Assembly (NCBI GenBank): GCA_002309675.1 | Contig: DBXX01000058.1 | Span: 1-14,248, forward strand | Origin: Lachnospiraceae bacterium UBA1201 | GTDB taxonomy: Bacteria > Bacillota > Clostridia > Lachnospirales > Lachnospiraceae | Length of the DNA: 14,248 nucleotides | Reading direction: 5' to 3' | Part shown: in pieces, positions 12,992 through 14,248 of the stretch | Position numbering within the stretch: the first letter of the stretch is position 1 | How the letters are laid out: each line of letters begins with the position of its first letter | Notes under the pieces: model-generated | What the model was told of the DNA's origin: nothing | The model's input: the letters and a program-made list of their open reading frames with translations, nothing else | Database searches by the model: none | Program-made: the position numbers and the translations under genes

Positions 12992-14248
12992 CTATCCTCC
13001 GATTTCAATTGTATTCATTTGGGAATTCGGACAGCCGCCCCGGATCTCCTTTCCGGTCAGTTGTTCTACCATCTTCCAGCCGAACCGGTTTTGTACCCGG
13101 CTGTCCGGCGACGGCCGAAACCCCAGATCGTAATAGATTCCGCACGCCAGCCAGGTGTTGGTCTGTGTGTGGATCTTCACGCTGTCATAGCCCAGGCGTT
13201 TCATGACCTGGAGCACGTATGTAATGAGCGGTTTGGAGAGCCCCCGGCCCTGATATTCTTTCTTTACCGCGACCCAGTGCAGCTGGCCTTCACCCGGCCT
13301 AGCTGCCCCGTGTATGTCGTAGAGCGCCGTAGCTGTAGCTACCTTTTCGCCGGCCGCATTTTCCACGAACCACATGCGGCCCGGAAGCTCCTGCTCCCTG
13401 GATCCGTAGTAGCGCTCCCAGCACGCCTCGCCGTGCTCCCGGCTCAGCACTTCCGCCGCCGAGTATTCAATGTCGATCCATGCGTCCCGGTCGCCCGGTT
13501 CGTAAGTGACCAGGCGGTATCCCACGGGCAGCGCGACCACAGGCTGATCCATCAGCTTCCCCTCAAAAACGAGGTCAATGTTGCACAAGCGGTCATCGTG
13601 TGTTTGATAGTTTTCCGGGTTCAACCGCGGCAGGCTGTTAAGGACTTCGCGAACATCGCCCTCGATCGAGTTCAGATAGCGGATCCTTTCGATCGTTTTC
13701 TTTACTTCCGCCTCACCGAGGTGTTGTTCTTGCGCATCCGCAGCCTCCATCCCCAGGGCGCGGCGGATGTTGTACTCCAGCCATTCCACCCAGGTATAAG
13801 CGATCCCGAAGAGTTCGTCATAGGATCGAAAACCGTTGTCATAGGCGCCCAGATAGCCGTCGAAAAAGGCTTTCAGGTTCGCGCGGTCATACTTCCCGTT
13901 TACGGTCCCCGCCCACTGCAGGGCCAGATCCAGACAAGTCGCTATCGGGTTTCCCCATCCCAGGCACTCCAAGTCGATCACATGGGCTTTCCCTGCGTGC
14001 CACATGATATTCTTCGGGTCCATATCCGGATCGTCGACCGCCCGCATAGGCGGCAGGCTGCTTCGCGCCGCGTTCAGTTTCTCCTGTGCTTCCTCCAGTA
14101 AATCCAGGCTTTCCCTCAGCAAGCCTGCAATGCTGCAGTTTTTTGCTTCCGCCTTTTGAACATAAGCCCTAAAATCGATCGCGGAGAACTCCGGATCCTC
14201 CGATTCAACGTTTCGCGGATCGATCCGGTGCATTTGCCCCAGGATCTC
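12992..14248 (-). CDS. APH-type kinase / GNAT fusion (5' end outside window)
   Basis: The frame is open to the window edge, so the true start and the kinase N-lobe are missing; 418 residues are visible. The first ~230 visible residues are the C-lobe of an aminoglycoside-phosphotransferase-like kinase. The catalytic loop DPDMDPKN (visible residues 73-80) and the metal-binding VIDLE (90-94) are present, but the usual His of HxDxxxxN is Asp73. Residues from about 245 to 400 form a GNAT domain with motif A VAVKKEYQGRGLSKPL. This order, kinase then acetyltransferase, is opposite to the clinical AAC(6')-APH(2'') enzyme. A drug-resistance role is not shown; the substrate may be any small amino alcohol. 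It is the first visible gene of a six-gene operon. Confidence 0.85.
   Translation of the reverse strand, partial: EILGQMHRIDPRNVESEDPEFSAIDFRAYVQKAEAKNCSIAGLLRESLDLLEEAQEKLNAARSSLPPMRAVDDPDMDPKNIMWHAGKAHVIDLECLGWGNPIATCLDLALQWAGTVNGKYDRANLKAFFDGYLGAYDNGFRSYDELFGIAYTWVEWLEYNIRRALGMEAADAQEQHLGEAEVKKTIERIRYLNSIEGDVREVLNSLPRLNPENYQTHDDRLCNIDLVFEGKLMDQPVVALPVGYRLVTYEPGDRDAWIDIEYSAAEVLSREHGEACWERYYGSREQELPGRMWFVENAAGEKVATATALYDIHGAARPGEGQLHWVAVKKEYQGRGLSKPLITYVLQVMKRLGYDSVKIHTQTNTWLACGIYYDLGFRPSPDSRVQNRFGWKMVEQLTGKEIRGGCPNSQMNTIEIGG

Noticed and set aside
12797..14101. 434-codon plus-strand frame
   Set aside because: It is the antisense shadow of the kinase-GNAT and Dabb genes, which have clear motifs and ribosome binding sites.

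Overview
The window looks like chromosomal DNA of an anaerobic, gut-type Clostridia (Bacillota, possibly Lachnospiraceae or a neighbour). This is inferred from AGGAGG-type ribosome binding sites, several textbook TTGACA-17-TATAAT promoters, short intrinsic terminators with T-tracts, lipoprotein signal peptides, and gene families common in Clostridia (C_GCAxxG_C_C protein, DUF5131, paired short chromate transporters, Dabb protein, many GNATs). Every gene is on the minus strand except one AT-richer unknown gene at the left edge.

Layout, read in the direction of minus-strand transcription from the right edge. (a) 14248-10286: a probable six-gene operon. It holds a kinase-acetyltransferase fusion cut by the window edge, a Dabb-domain protein, two half-size chromate transporters, a HAD phosphatase and a flavin reductase. 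(b) 10258-7910: a consensus promoter drives a 36-codon gene, then comes a terminator, then a two-domain alkaline-phosphatase-superfamily enzyme and a GNAT. (c) 7870-5849: a perfect-spacing promoter drives a rhodanese-TtcA sulfurtransferase fusion and a DUF5131 protein, both with Cys clusters. (d) 5852-3407: two tandemly duplicated secreted lipoprotein esterases, each with its own duplicated promoter and leader. (e) 3387-3102: a second promoter/mini-gene/terminator unit coding for 35 residues. (f) 3057-960: a C_GCAxxG_C_C redox protein followed by three different GNAT acetyltransferases and a terminator. (g) 962-487: about 520 bp without a convincing gene. It is made of nested inverted repeats and hairpins and looks like a mobile-type intergenic repeat or a structured RNA. 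(h) 10-486: an unknown plus-strand gene.

The most unusual items are the nested inverted-repeat element at 642-962; the two stand-alone mini-genes, each with consensus promoter, good RBS and terminator and each placed just upstream of a gene that lacks a visible promoter; and the esterase duplication, whose terminator flank is also duplicated but is split from the first esterase by the 35-codon mini-gene unit. Five GNAT domains lie within 14 kb. No CRISPR array, tRNA, rRNA, transposase or phage gene was seen.
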